DNA of 64,000 nucleotides from Diploptera punctata (GCA_030220185.1 JASPKZ010007536.1:62001-126000), one strand, 5' to 3'. Counted from the first letter of the stretch, positions 44,437 through 55,984 are shown. Translations and numbers: made by a program. Notes: generated from the sequence alone by a model not told the origin.

Positions 44437-45946
44437 CACTGCTCAAAAAAATTAGGGGATATTGTAGAATAACCTATTAAGACTATGCTTTTTGGAACAG
44501 TATTAGATGCAATCACTTTCTATTACTCCAACATAATGTAAACAAGAGTTTGAAGTTGTTACGTAACCTCGGTACCACACCAGAGGGCAGTGTCTGTACT
44601 GTTGATGTGAAAGGGTGGTGTGGGGGTGAATATTTTGTTGCTGTTTTTAAATCCAGTCCAGTTTTCAGTTAGTGAATGACTTGCCTTAGGGACAGTAATG
44701 CCTCGACAACGTGATTTACCTGAACCAATAGCTTGGAGGGCCATAGGAAGGATGGAAGCTGGACAGACACAACAAGAGGTGGCACAAGCCATTGGGGTGT
44801 CTCTAAGCGTGATTTCCAGACTTTGGAATCGTTTTAAAAGAATAGATACTGTTCACAGAAGAGCCGGACAACGTCGACCATGGGCAACTACAGCAAGGGA
44901 TGACCATTACCTCTTGTTAACAGCCCGTCGGAATAGACAGCAGAATGCAACTCAACTGCGAAATACACTTCAAACAGCAACAGGACGCAGGGTGTCAACT
45001 TAAACTGTCCCTAATCGACTGCATGGAAGTGGTCTCTATGCCCGTAGGCCCATGGTGTGTACCAGGTTAACTCCACAACACCGTAGAGATCGCAGAAACT
45101 GGGCGGAGGAACATCGTGGGTGGAGACATGCCGAATGGAGATCAGTTCTTTTTTCTGATGAGTCGCGATTCAACGTGGAATGTGATAGTCGGCGTGTATT
45201 CATCTGGAGAGAAAAGGGGACACGAAACAATCCAGCTTTTGTACGTGAAAGATCCCCATATGGTGGCGGTGGATTGATGGTGTGGACAGGAGTCAGTAGT
45301 GGTGGACGTACGGACCTCTACGTCATCCAAGGTGGTACTTTGACTGGGGTAAGGTATAGAGATGAGATTCTCCGACCTTTTGTCGTGCCGTAGGCTGGTG
45401 CCATAGGCGATTCTTTTCTTTTTATGGACGATAATGCACGACCCCATAGAGCTGGCTTGGTGGACGACATGCTGGAAGTGGAGGGTATCGAGCATATGCA
45501 ATGGCCAGCTTCCTCCCCGGACTTAAATCCGATTGAGCATGTGTGGGATGCATTAGGCAGACGCATTGCAGGCAGACCAGCACCTCCCACAACTGTTCCA
45601 GAGCTGCACATTGCTCTAATGGAAGAGTGGCCACGTATCCCCCAAGAACTCATTGCTAACCTCATTGCATCAATGCCACACATGTGTGAGGCAGTGCTGT
45701 CCGTTCCAGGAGACCATACACCATACTAAAGAAACATTTTCACCCATGTTAATGTTGCTTTGTTTGTTTGCCATATTCCTAATCAGGATCTCTTTGACAT
45801 TTGGTGTGGTATAGATGTTACGTAATGACTTCAAACTCTTGTTTACATTCTTTTGGAGTAATAGAAAGTGATTGCATCTAATACTGTTCCTAAAACATAG
45901 TCTTAATAGGTTATTCTACAATATCCCCTAATTTTCTTGAGCAGTG
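44437..45946 (+). mobile_element. Tc1-type transposon, full length (1510 bp), long TIRs
   Basis: TIRs of about 145 bp (44437-44582 and 45802-45946) begin CACTGCTCAAAAAAATTAGG and CACTGCTCAAGAAAATTAGG. They are flanked by TA at 44435-44436 and 45947-45948. The arms differ at few positions, so the copy is fairly young. The transposase frame lies between them. Confidence 0.93.
44698..45729 (+). pseudogene. Tc1-type DD34E transposase, one frame with two stops
   Basis: All 343 codons are in one frame, with stops only at codon 102 (45001-45003, TAA) and codon 232 (45391-45393, TAG). N-terminal paired-like HTH: IAWRAIGRMEAGQTQQEVAQ and VISRLWNRF. Second HTH: QRRPWATTARDD. Catalytic core: D154 in FSDESRF, D245 in MDDNARPHRA, E280 in DLNPIEHVWD; D245 and E280 are 34 residues apart, the DD34E spacing of Tc1. 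GGGGLMVWTGVS is also typical. The enzyme would cut at the TIRs and insert at TA. The two stops make this copy inactive. Confidence 0.92.
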
Positions 45947-45954
45947 TAGATAAC

Positions 45955-46923
45955 TTAAGCAATTAGTATGATGAATAAGTTGAGTATAAACCTATAATCA
46001 CTACCGTATTCAACATTATTTTTTGTTGTGTGAATAATTTTTTTAAGAATCAACGATACTAATCTGCCGATTATCATCCTAAAAACCAGGAGTACCACCT
46101 GGATTAATTGTAGTTCCGCTGCCGTTGAAAAGGGAAGAATAGTATGAATGAGCGACTTCGACGGTAACGCGCGAAAAAAACAGCCCCGTTTCTTCAGCGT
46201 AAAAAAAAGTTTCTTAGGCGCGTATCCTGAAATTAAAGTATTTAGTTTCGGTTTCCGCTCACTAACTACACTTTCGTCCACATCCTTTGATTCCCCGCAA
46301 ATTTCATTCCACAATGCATTGTTTCGTCTTTTAAAACTGTCCAGCCAACCTAAAGATGCCTTGAAATCGTTATTCCCTAGGGATTTAGCAACAGCTAGAG
46401 CTTGATTTTGGAGCTTCGATCCGGAAATTTGGAGATTTATCTTCAGTCACTTTCACTTTTTCGTTTAATGACAATGATGCATACGTTTTAGCCATCTTTA
46501 TTCCGTAAATTCAGAACGCTACCTCTGAAAGATTAACTAATTTAAGATTTTACAGTGCAATGGTTATTTGTAAGACAGATATCTGTATTTCGTACAACGG
46601 GTATGCAGTGAGGCCGAAAGAAAATTTCTGGTACAGGTAGAATCTATACTTCACCAGGAGGCAGGAATGATTTCTTATTGTTTTTTTTGGCCTAACTGGA
46701 AATCAATGAAGTGGAAACTATTTTATTTCTCTCTCTGCCTTTCCGCTTTATAACTTTTTTCATGAATTGTCTGGAAATATTCTTCCGTTTCCATATTGGA
46801 CAGATTCCGTTTTATGCAAATAAGTACACATAAAATCACTATTACTTCACCGGGACCTAAACATTTGTTCACATTGGACAGATTTCCGTATTAATCACGT
46901 TCCGGATTAAACAAGTTTTACTG
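45955..46923 (-). pseudogene. Tigger/pogo-type transposase N-terminal remnant
   Basis: Right end CAGTAAAACTTGTTTAATCC (minus strand) with TA at 46924-46925 is a pogo-type TIR. Coding from ATG at 46495: MAKTYASLSLNEKVKVTED, then NQALAVAKSLGNNDFKASLG, WLDSFKRRNNALWNEICGES (CENP-B-type HTH), KPKLNTLISGYAPKKLF and GCFFRALPSKS. The catalytic-aspartate neighbourhood (normally NADETGLFF) is ruined. The left end is cut off next to the Tc1 element; the rest of the DDE domain is missing. Confidence 0.75.
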
Positions 46924-47019
46924 TATTTTTAAAAATGCATTCTTTAAAATGATTAAACATTTTTCTTCCCACATATCTCTAAAGAAAACTAGTACAAACT
47001 CCCGTGATGCCCCATTGTA

Positions 47020-47520
47020 ATTATTGTGACATAAAACTGAAAATATATAAAACTGTTATTCTCGCAGTCATATTAAATTGACACGAAACTTTGACTCTTA
47101 TTTTAAGGGTGGAGAAAAGATTACGAATATTTTAGAATAAAATTCTTAGGAAAATGTTTGGTCCAAAGAGACATGAACAGACAGGCGAATGGAAAAGACT
47201 ACATAAAAATGAGCTACATGATCTTAATAGGAAACCAGATATAATAAGAAGAGTTAAGTCTTATAGACTGCGATGAATAAGATATCTGGCACGAATGGGA
47301 ATGAAAGACGGGTATGGAGGCTTCTTGTAGGAAAACCAGAGGGAAAATGCCCAGTTACTAGACCAATATGAGGTGGAAGAATATCATTAAACATGATTTG
47401 AGGTAATAGATTATAGATGGGATGTTTGGAAAACATTAGCTCAGGATAGGGATGTATGGAAAGCTTATATCCGCGCAGCTATGAACCTACGGGTTCGATA
47501 GTGTCACTGAGTTAGTTATT
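47020..47520 (+). pseudogene. LINE-A 3' end, decayed
   Basis: KLKIYKTVILAVILN, KMFGPKRHEQTGEWKRLHKN, DLNRKPDIIRRVKSYRLR and AYIRAAMNLRVR across frames. It ends GTTCGATAGTGTCACTGAG. Confidence 0.8.
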
Positions 47521-47821
47521 ACGACAGACATTAGCGATGGACTAGCACATAAATTGCAACCTATTCATAAATGCGTATCAGATTACAGTTATTTTCGATC
47601 TAGTCACCACACTGGTACCGAAATCACACTACCCTCAATTCCTAAATCTTCTAACGTAATGGCGAAATTGATTTTTCTCCTTGAAGTTTTTCTGTTTTCT
47701 AAGTCGATGCTCAATTGTGGGTGTAGTTGACACTGAGCAAGGTTGTTTTGTAGCGAGTTTTCTTCTGTGCATACTTGCTTCGAACCTTGAATTTTTACTG
47801 TTTCCCTATATATAATTAAAT

Positions 47822-48122
47822 GGCCAGACTCATGGACTAGTGGCCAGCGTTTCTGACTACTGTTCATGAGGTTCTGGGTTCGATTCCCGGTCATACCATA
47901 GGAATTTTCCTTAAAAGGGAATTATTCCTGTTGTTGCCCATGGTCTGGAATTTAGGATTAAGAACTGTCCTGGCGCACCACAATCACCATCATCATCCAT
48001 CATATGATCGGGGCAGCGTAACTCAGCCTTCTAGGCCCCAACTTCAGAAATGTGTTACAATTGCGCCAATGCCTGGAGAGAGCACCAGAAATATCGAAAT
48101 GACAACCTGGGGCATTGAATAA
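47822..48122 (+). mobile_element. SINE-A, full length
   Basis: A-box region GGACTAGTGGCCAGCGTTTC, B-box TGGGTTCGATTCCCGGTC, then CCTTAAAAGGGAATTATTCC, CATGGTCTGGAATTTAGG, GCAGCGTAACTCAGCCTTC, CCTGGAGAGAGCACCAG and AT-rich tail. It is the reference copy for SINE-A. Confidence 0.85.
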
Positions 48123-48339
48123 AAAATATACAGTTAAATATGTGAGCATAATTCATACAATTATATTTATTATATCCTTAATGTAAGCCCCTATTATATG
48201 TAGGAGTTAATGACCTTATAAAATTCCAATTAACGATAATGTATGTGGCAAGAATCTATGAAGTTCGGGAGTAAAGCCACAAACTTGTGGTGTGAAATGC
48301 CACAGGCACTATTATCCTTTTTAAAATAGTTATCATAAG

Positions 48340-49082
48340 TAATGCCACGAGTGATTTCCAAATTATCGATAAATTCACGACTCACGAAGTGAGGAGTGAA
48401 TTTATCTAGAGAATTTGGAAATCAAGAGTGGCGTTTGTTAGGACTATTTAACGAATAAAATTAAGCTGTTTACTCACAAATCATTATTTAACTATAGTTA
48501 TTTTAAAATACTTATATATTTAATGTAAACGGCGATGTTTGAAAACAAATGAGAAACGATAGGTACGCTTCTAGTGCTTCTTTTGTTTATCACTGCAACC
48601 AAATCATACTATTTATTGCCAAAGGAACGCAATATTGTAAGAATGCTCTCTAGTGAAGAAAAAATGAAACACATCAAACTGTATATTAATTCATTTCTGA
48701 TGTCGTATGATGTAAATATGACAATTATATTTTTCTGGATTGTTACCTGGGAAAAAATAAATTTAAGAAAGTGCAAACAGTGGTTTCTTTTTTTGGTGGT
48801 ATGATCAATTGTTACAAATGTTTTTATATTAACTCCCGCATGCGGCATGTGTTGACATTCATGCACTATATATACAATCTGGTAGCCGTATTTCTCACAG
48901 GCTCAGTCACTGCAAAATAATGGTCAGACCTGTTCAGAATATTAAAAAGGAGGAGCTTTCTTTAATATGGTAATTATAACACTGATAAATATTTGGTGAA
49001 ACACGACTCTGATTGGTTGTGAAACAGAAATCATTGAAACGTGATTGGTCACTGACTCCCATTTGGGGCATGAGTTAAATAG
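48340..49082 (+). repeat. R740 repeat, subfamily 1
   Basis: Left hairpin 48348-48437 (GCCACGAGTGATTTCC against GGAAATCAAGAGTGGC, loop near ACTCACGAAGTGAG). The body starts GGACTATTTAACGAATAAAA and ends GGGGCATGAGTTAAATAGTC, so GACTATTTAAC is inverted at the ends. The reverse copy is at 11545. CACGACTCTGATTGGTTGTG and CGTGATTGGTCACTGACTC are also conserved. Confidence 0.7.
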
Positions 49083-49084
49083 TC

Positions 49085-49735
49085 ATATGTAATGCCACGA
49101 GTGTTTTCCAAATTATCGATAAATTCACGAGCCACAAGTGAAGAGTAAATTTATCTAGAGGATTCAGAAATCGGTAGTGGCATTTGTTAGGAATATTTAA
49201 CGGATAAAATTAAGGTGTTTACACAAAAGTCATTATTTAAACATAGTTACCGGTATTTTAAAATATTTATATATTTAATATATACGGCAATGTTTGAAAA
49301 CAAATCCGAAATATGAGGTTATGCATATTCACTGCAGCTTGATCATATTTATTGCCAAATAGGATCGATATATTGTAAGAATGCACCCTAGAGGAGAAAT
49401 AGTGAAACACATCAAACTGTATATTATAATCAACAATATAGGTTTTTGATTTATTTATTTAGTAAATAACTCAGTAAAATAATGTAATCTGTTCATTATT
49501 TGCTGTGTTTAATTTATTTGTTGGAGAAAAATAATGCTCTGAGCTGTTCAGAATATTAAAAAGGAGGAACTTTCTTTATCATAAAAGCAGAAGCTAATAA
49601 AGAGAAATCGATAAAGAGTGAGGTGAAACAGGACTGCCATTGGTTATAAAACAAAATTAATTTTAACGTGATTGGCCACTGACTACTTTTTGGGGCATGA
49701 GTTAAATAGTCAGTATTAATTAATTTGGTATTAAT
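49085..49735 (+). repeat. R740 repeat, subfamily 2, tandem
   Basis: Directly follows subfamily 1, with the same hairpin and ends. The centre differs (GATTTATTTATTTAGTAAAT, AGAAGCTAATAAAGAGAAAT) and is shared with 59885-60495. Confidence 0.7.
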
Positions 49736-49819
49736 CAGACTGAATATAGACCGTGCATTTTCCTAGATGACAAGTTGTCTAGCTACGTGTTAAATGCCCC
49801 CAGATAAATTCAGAGCTAC

Positions 49820-50110
49820 ATGTGTGTACTTTTTTCTTCCAAAAAAACAAACCTAGGACGCACGAAAACTGTCGAAAATGGTGTTCACAGTAGCGACTGT
49901 ATTGTGTGCTGGGAGAATTATTGCGCAAAAACAAGAAAAGCACATTGGATTCGATGCTATGACTGCAGGAACTGGATGCATGAGATCTGTACTATATACG
50001 AGAAAATGTGCCACAATTGTGTCAGAAAAAAATATATATCACGTCTTGGCAACGAGAAACAAAGAATTAGATATCTCTCTTGCGATAAGGGAGAAATGAC
50101 AAACTGCAAG
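49820..50110 (+). pseudogene. PHD-like zinc-finger remnant, probably a transposase C-terminus
   Basis: The 97-codon frame contains DCIVCWENYCAKTRKAHWIR, CYDCRNWMHEICTIYEKMCH and NC: the Cys-x2-Cys, Cys-x2-Cys, His-x2-Cys, Cys-x2-Cys ligand order of a PHD finger. Such fingers cap some insect pogo/jerky-type DDE proteins (C..C.E......W..C..C..W.H..C). No catalytic region is nearby. A host gene exon is possible but nothing supports one. Confidence 0.45.
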
Positions 50111-50139
50111 TAATAGCATTATGTAACAGCAATATTCAT

Positions 50140-51380
50140 CAATTGTTAGACTTCAAAAAGGCATAGAGGTAGAAGTTTTGTATTATCCTGCTTGGACCTC
50201 GAAATTCCTAAAAAGTTAGGACTTATTAGAATATGTGTAAGTAGTACGAAGAGTAGGGTGCGGGTAGAAAAAATGTTTTGAGATATTTTGAAATTCACAG
50301 TGGGTTAAAGCAAGGAAATGCACTACTTCATCGATTATTCAATTCTGTACTGCAGCATGTCATCAAATATGTAGAAGAAAAACAAGTCGTTCAATGCAAT
50401 GGAATTAATAAGCTGTTGGTGAATTCTGATGATTTAGTATTATTAGGCGATAGCAAGGATACACTACGGGCCAAAATGCACTTGTTATTGAGTATTGAGA
50501 ATACATTGGGGCTGGAAGCAAACGTCAATTAAATAAATATTTGTTTACGCTTAGAAATTAATTTTATAACAGAAATGGACAGTTAATGAAATAAGCGAGG
50601 GAAATTTTGAATAAATAGCTGAATTAAAATACCTAGGACGAATAATCACAAACAGGAAGGAGATGCATCAAGAAAATAAGCATATCACTCATTTGCTGCA
50701 ACAACGTCATATCTCGAAAATCACGATTTTTCAGGAGAAGCATTTGAAGTTTTAAATACTGTCATTCCAAGTCTCCCTGTGATGTTAACTTAAAATATAG
50801 TGATTTTTTTAGCTATAACGTTGTTGCAGAAAATGAGCGAATGTTTAATTCTAGAAATGCAAGTTAATGCTTATTACAATGACACTTGCAATCCCAATTT
50901 CTGTAAAAAAAAGTTGAATTGAAATATATAAAAATATAATTTCTCCTCTTAAATGATACGAACGAGAAACGTAGACTCTTGCTTTAAGGGAGAAGAAAAT
51001 ATTACGAATAATTCAGAATAAGGTATTTAGGCAATTTTTTGGACGAAAGACAGACGAACAGACAGATGAATGGAGAAGACTACTACATGGACTTTATAGC
51101 AAATAAAAAACAGTTAAGTCTCATAGATTGCAATGGGCAGAACATGTGTCACGAATGGGAATGAAAGATGGGTTTGGAAACTCCTTGGAAGAAAAACCAG
51201 TTGGAAAGCGATCAGTAGGTAGATCAAGAATGAAGAGGGAGAATAATATCAACCATGATTAGAGAGCGATAAGTTATGCAGTAGATGATTGGAAAACATT
51301 AGCTCAGGATAAGGATATATGGAACGTTCGTTCATGGAACCATGGGATCGATAGTCCCAGTGAGTTGGTTAAAATAAGAG
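50140..51380 (+). pseudogene. LINE-A RT and C-terminus, decayed, with MITE inside
   Basis: From motif A remnants, frame 50278-50532 shows FEIHSGLKQGNALLHRLFNS (motif B), GINKLLVNSDDLVLLGDSKD (catalytic YADD changed to NSDD) and LLLSIENTLGLEANVN. Further on are FGRKTDEQTDEWRRLLHG, LQWAEHVSRMG and the end GATCGATAGTCCCAGTGAG. The MITE at 50686-50839 splits it. Confidence 0.82.
50686..50839. mobile_element. 154-bp MITE inside LINE-A
   Basis: TIRs of about 26 bp: CACTCATTTGCTGCAACAAC and inverted CGCTCATTTTCTGCAACAAC, both then GTYATA. The interior is AT-rich with no coding. LINE-A homology resumes on both sides. Confidence 0.7.
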
Positions 51381-51432
51381 CGTAAATATGCCCCGAAACA
51401 ATATAATATACTTTTTCTTTTATATTATTATA

Positions 51433-52371
51433 CTAGCTAATACCCGGCGTGCGCTTCTACACCTAAACAAATGAAAATTAATGTGATTTTATGTTTATTT
51501 GAATAAGTAGAAGCAAAAAAATTATAAATTTATATTTTTTAGTTACCCCGTGCTGATTACCCGGCGTTGCCCGGGAATCTGCTTATCCCGATCTTCTTGA
51601 CATAAATAAGCTGAAATACGAAAATTAATGTGTTTTATGTTTAGTTAAACAAGTAGAGGGAAACATTTATATCGTAATTACTTTTAGATACCCCGTACTT
51701 TTTACCCGGATTTGTCCGGGAATCTACTCATCCCGATATTCTAGGCGTAACTGAGCTGAAAGACAAAAATGTCTTGTATTTCTTTTGATTCGTTGAATAA
51801 GTAAAATGAAAAATAATTATAAATGTATATCGTAATTATTTTAAGATTCCCCGTACTAATTACCCGGTGTTGCCCGGGAATATACATATCTCGATCTTCT
51901 AGGCATAAATGAGCTAAAAGACAAAATTCGTTATTGACAGTTATCCGCAAAAGAATATCCACCACGTGCTGCTACGCTTGCACAGGAATCTAGTACTTTT
52001 CTCGATCTTCTTGACATCAATGAAAGACAAAAATGGTTATTGTGGGTTATCCGTAAGCGATAAACTTATGCTGCCGCTGACTTTTTTGCAAAGCTTTTTG
52101 AGATATTCAATTCTGTGTATATTAATTTTGTGTATTTATTATGGTTTAGGCAGCGTAAGCCATTTAAGCGTCCAAAAAGCTACTTTTTCACGTTTTCCAC
52201 TACAAACGGCGATTTTTAAGGGTGTAGGAGTTGAGTATCACAACTCTCTTATAGCCTATGTTCATCCTGGGAATCGCCTGAACATTTTTCAAAAAGCCCC
52301 ATCGCAATCGGATCAACGATATGGCCGCGCATAAAGTACGAACAAACAAATATTCATTTTTATATTTTAGA
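51433..52371 (-). mobile_element. Helitron-like non-autonomous element, full length (939 bp)
   Basis: Minus strand start A|TCTAAAATATAAAAATGAAT, end GCGCACGCCGGGTATTAG-CTAG|T. It carries three successive repeats of the TTCCCGGGCAA..CCGGGTAAT...GGGG type and the TTAAATGGCTTACGCTGCCT motif. The intact CTAG|T end makes it a good reference copy. Confidence 0.65.
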
Positions 52372-52374
52372 TAG

Positions 52375-52749
52375 GCCTATTATAGCTGGAATTATACCAA
52401 GAGAGTTACTTAAAAAATCTAATCTCTAGGAGATTTATTTTTATTTTAAAAAGTTTGGTATCTCTACCGGAAGTAACCTGCATGCAATATTCGTCAATAT
52501 GACCATATTTCTTCAAATTTCCGCTTCATCTCCACGATCGTAGAAAAAATAATTATTTTATTTGGATGTTCAATATTTTACATACCTCTACATTGTTACG
52601 TTGCAATGGCATTAATTCTTAATAATTCTACATAAGTAAGTTAATGTACAATGTAATTGTATTGATATCTAATTGTAATATTATTGTTTTTTTTTAAACA
52701 TCAACTTATTGTAACGGACTGTCAACAGCACGTACGGCTTACTGTCCGT
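52375..52749. other. No recognisable feature
   Basis: AT-rich, with no supported feature. Confidence 0.45.
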
Positions 52750-53035
52750 GCGATCCATATTTGTAAAAAAAAAAAGTTACGTATCATCTCCTTTCCATCG
52801 CCTATTTTCCAATCACAATTTGAGTACACGATCACACCAGAAACTCCAACCTCACATCCCATAACACAGAATCTCCTACTATTCTAATTCCGGTACCGTA
52901 AACACTTATCGACTCTGGAACTCCTTAACACGAGAAATTAGAGACTTCGAGCATTTGCTTCATTTAAAAGTAATTTAAATCCCGTCAATATGTAATTGGT
53001 ATTTCAGCCGATTATTTGGTGGTTTCTGAGTTTTC
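52750..53035 (+). pseudogene. CR1/L2-type LINE 3' end (LINE-D like)
   Basis: One frame near 52880-52990 reads YSNSGTVNTYRLWNSLTREI and RDFEHLLHFKSNLNPVN, the LWNSLP.EIR....L..FK..L signature that ends CR1/L2-group proteins. Only the last ~60 residues survive. Confidence 0.65.
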
Positions 53036-53104
53036 TTTTCTCAAATAACGTTGGTTTCCCTAATTTATATAAATAAATTTAAAAAAATAAATATCCTCAA
53101 CTCG

Positions 53105-53405
53105 TGAACAACACAGGGTCAGGTCGAGGGATTACTTGAGATATGTGATTAACAAAGGGTGTCGGGCGACCACGCCTGACGCACCATCACGGGGAAAATG
53201 AATGAAATGAAACAAAATGAATGAGATGAGTATGGGTAAATGGTGGAATGAAATTGTGGCAGACGAAAATGGGAGAAACCTCCGAGAAAAACCTGCCCAA
53301 GCTCAGTTTCGTCCAGCACGAAACCCACATGGAGTGACCGAAACTCGATTTCGGGACCCCAGCGGTGGCAGTCGAGCGTCTAGCCGCTTGCGATACGGAG
53401 CCGCC
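53105..53405 (-). mobile_element. SINE-F, tRNA-derived
   Basis: Minus strand: A-box-like TATCGCAAGCGGCTAGACGC, B-box-like GGTCCCGAAATCGAGTTTCG, body GGTTTTTCTCGGAGGTTTCTC, then CATTTCATTCATTTTCC and GTGGTCGCCCGACACCC. Single copy in the window. Confidence 0.55.
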
Positions 53406-53539
53406 TAATTTGTATAAATATTTATTTATAATTAGTTATTCTATGTTATGATCTTGCATTTTTTTTTTGTATTTAATATCGTACACTGATTGGGAGGAAG
53501 TAAATAAGTTATTGCCTTGAATCTGCCATTTATAAATAA

Positions 53540-53564
53540 TATTATTTTATTATTATTATTATTA

Positions 53565-53612
<48 letters not shown>
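53540..53612. repeat. (ATT)n microsatellite
   Basis: About 24 trinucleotide units abutting the LINE-A 5' truncation point. Confidence 0.9.
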
Positions 53613-53865
53613 GGACATGTGGCACGAATGGAGAATGAAAGACGTGCATGGAAGCTTCTTGTAGGAAAACCAGAGGGAAAACGCCCAGTTGGTAGACCAA
53701 GAATGAGGTGGGAGAATAACAATAACTATGATTTGAGGGAAGTATATTTTACAGGGGATGACTGGAAAACATTGGCTGAGTATAGTGATGTATGGAGAAC
53801 TTATGTCCGCGCGGCCATGAACCTACGGGTTCGATAGTGCCAGTGAGTTAGAGTTGAGTTAGTTA
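53613..53865 (+). mobile_element. LINE-A 3' end, open frame
   Basis: Encodes GHVARMENERRAWKLLVGK to MNLRVR without interruption. Tail GTGCCAGTGAGTTAGAGTT. It is 5'-truncated directly at the (ATT)n tract. Confidence 0.88.
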
Positions 53866-54309
53866 GTGTTTATATCTAATTAATGTGCAAAAAGTTAAAT
53901 ATGAAGCGATTTAGTTATGTTTGGAAACATGCTGGTATGTTCATTATAAGTATGTAAATATATTAAACATGTTATTTGTGTATTTTAGGATAAAATCTTA
54001 ATTAAACATTCAGTGCGTGGATGGATATTAATGTCAGTCTCTGTATATAGTTTTGCCCGAGTTTCTACTTGCCACGGACTCAACAGGAAATGCGCTGTAC
54101 TTCCCTGTGCATATTAGAACTTCATTCAGAAGACACTATACAGAATATGAATTAGCGTCAGCTTACAGTTGAGTAAGAGGACAAGGATTTAATAACTTAT
54201 TTATATTTTCCTGCTATGGCTCTTACATTGCAAGTGGAGCCCTAATCTGCTCTTTGCCGATTCTTAAACAGTTTGATTCAATTACGCAGCCTATTTCAAT
54301 AGGTGTTGT
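53866..54309. other. No recognisable feature
   Basis: No supported feature. Confidence 0.45.
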
Positions 54310-54600
54310 GAGTGACATGTGGTTGGCATGTCGCTTCAAGAAACGTCACCTGGTCAACTAAGGTATTACTTGAATAGCGCGAAGTCGATAAAATTTTGCT
54401 TAGAGGCCTTTTTTATGGGCTTAAGGTTCGGAAATGAGCCTGAAAATCTTCAGACTCAGGGACCCACAGATTGAAGTCCCTCCCGAAGGACTTGTTACTT
54501 AGATATTTACATTCTAAAAATTCATCGACCCCGCCCGAGTTTGAACCCTTAACCCTTGGGATTAGAGGCATAGAACATAACCACTAGATCACCGCGCCTG
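54310..54600 (-). mobile_element. SINE-D, near full length
   Basis: Minus strand: head GCGCGGTGATCTAGTGGTTA, B-box GGGTTCAAACTCGGGCGGGG, AGTCTGAAGATTTTCAGGCT, GGCCTCTAAGCAAAATTTTA and CATGCCAACCACATGTCACT. Collinear with 61297. Confidence 0.75.
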
Positions 54601-55049
54601 ATTATCTGTATTTATAAGAAAAGTTTGCCAATGGTGAAAATTAAAAATATAAAACTTTATTATATTTTAACATGATTTATTGCTATTATGTTTATAATTT
54701 TTATCAATTTAAGGACTTTAAAATTTAGCTGTTCAACTCACAGGTATAAGATTTCTGGGGGGGGGAGAGTACACGTATAATATAAACAACAGCAATAATA
54801 ACTTGCAGAGAAGTCACAAAATAACAATTATAGTTGAAACTATAAATAACAAAGAATTACGAACAAATGTGATATTATTAACTTTGAATTTCACCGTAAC
54901 TTTGTTGTTTTATTTGAAATTAAGATTTATTTCATTCTTATTTATTTGAGTGCTTGGGACTTTACCTCGGTATCGTCATGATAAATTAATATATTTAGCG
55001 TGGAAAAGTTTCTTGCCTTTATCTTCAAATTATTTATTATTTATATGTG
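54601..55049. other. No recognisable feature
   Basis: A G9 run near 54757; otherwise featureless and AT-rich. Confidence 0.45.
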
Positions 55050-55345
55050 GTTTAAACTTGGTAACTTAAGGCATTATGCTGCAAGCTAGAAAGTTGCGGG
55101 TTGGAATCCTGATGGGATCAGGATTTATAAATGGATCTAAAATTTCTGGCTGAATAATGGCTTTCAGGTCGAATCAACCTCTAACGAAAAAGAATACCGA
55201 ACTATGTTCTGGAGGTAAAGTAGGTCGATTAATAGGGCTGACAACCCGACTGACATCTCGTGCTTATTGTCTAGAAAGGTGAGGCACATAATATTCGATT
55301 ATCTCAAGGACCTCCTAAGGCCAGTAGTGGAATCACTTTATTTTA
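55050..55345 (+). mobile_element. SINE-C, full length, diverged
   Basis: Head AAGGCATTATGCTGCAAGCT, B-box GCGGGTTGGAATCCTGATGG, body CAGGTCGAATCAACCTCTAA, ACAACCCGACTGACATCTCG, TCAAGGACCTCCTAAGGCC. Confidence 0.75.
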
Positions 55346-55984
55346 AATATTAAAAATTATATTTGAAAAATCTTGTGGAAGGATAGTTTCCATGTGGAAA
55401 GAGTGTAAGTAAATGTAGGAGTGAAATAATGATAAGGAATGTTGTGTTGTCTTATAACGAGCTAAGGGAAGACGAAAGCAAACAGAACATGCTCAGCAGT
55501 AGTTAGTTTATGTCAAAGTCTCTCCTCTGGGAGCAAGTCTGATCAACAACAATTAGAATCTGAGCCACAGCCCCTAGTCATTGTGTCGCCTTATCCTTCA
55601 ACAACAGCTATAATACTATTGGTGGGGGTCGCTACAGTATTACTTAACTAACATTTCTTCATAGGCAACACTCCGATTAAATCAGCTTTCTTTTTTTCAA
55701 AGAAAACTGAATAACGTCGCCAGGCAATTTTTAATTCTAATTCAAATACGTTAAAAGAATGGTTTCTATAAGGTAATTGTTTATTCTTGCTGTCACTTTT
55801 TATTTAATTTGGGTAAAGTATTTCATATTGACCTAAGAAACTTGTTACATTTATATAATTTAAAGACTTAATTATATTATCTTAACCTCTACACTGTATT
55901 TGCATCCTGTATGATACATGATAAGTTATTTTTTTCACGACAACACCACGTTACGACCAGCAGCATATACCATCGTACTGGATA
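55346..55984. other. No recognisable feature
   Basis: No supported feature. Confidence 0.45.

Noticed and set aside
45142..45683. Minus-strand frames of 119 and 121 codons opposite the Tc1 transposase
   Set aside because: They lie antisense to a clear DD34E coding frame.
47005..47520. A target duplication for the LINE-A copy (TTATTGTGACA / TTATTACGACA)
   Set aside because: Too many mismatches to separate from chance.
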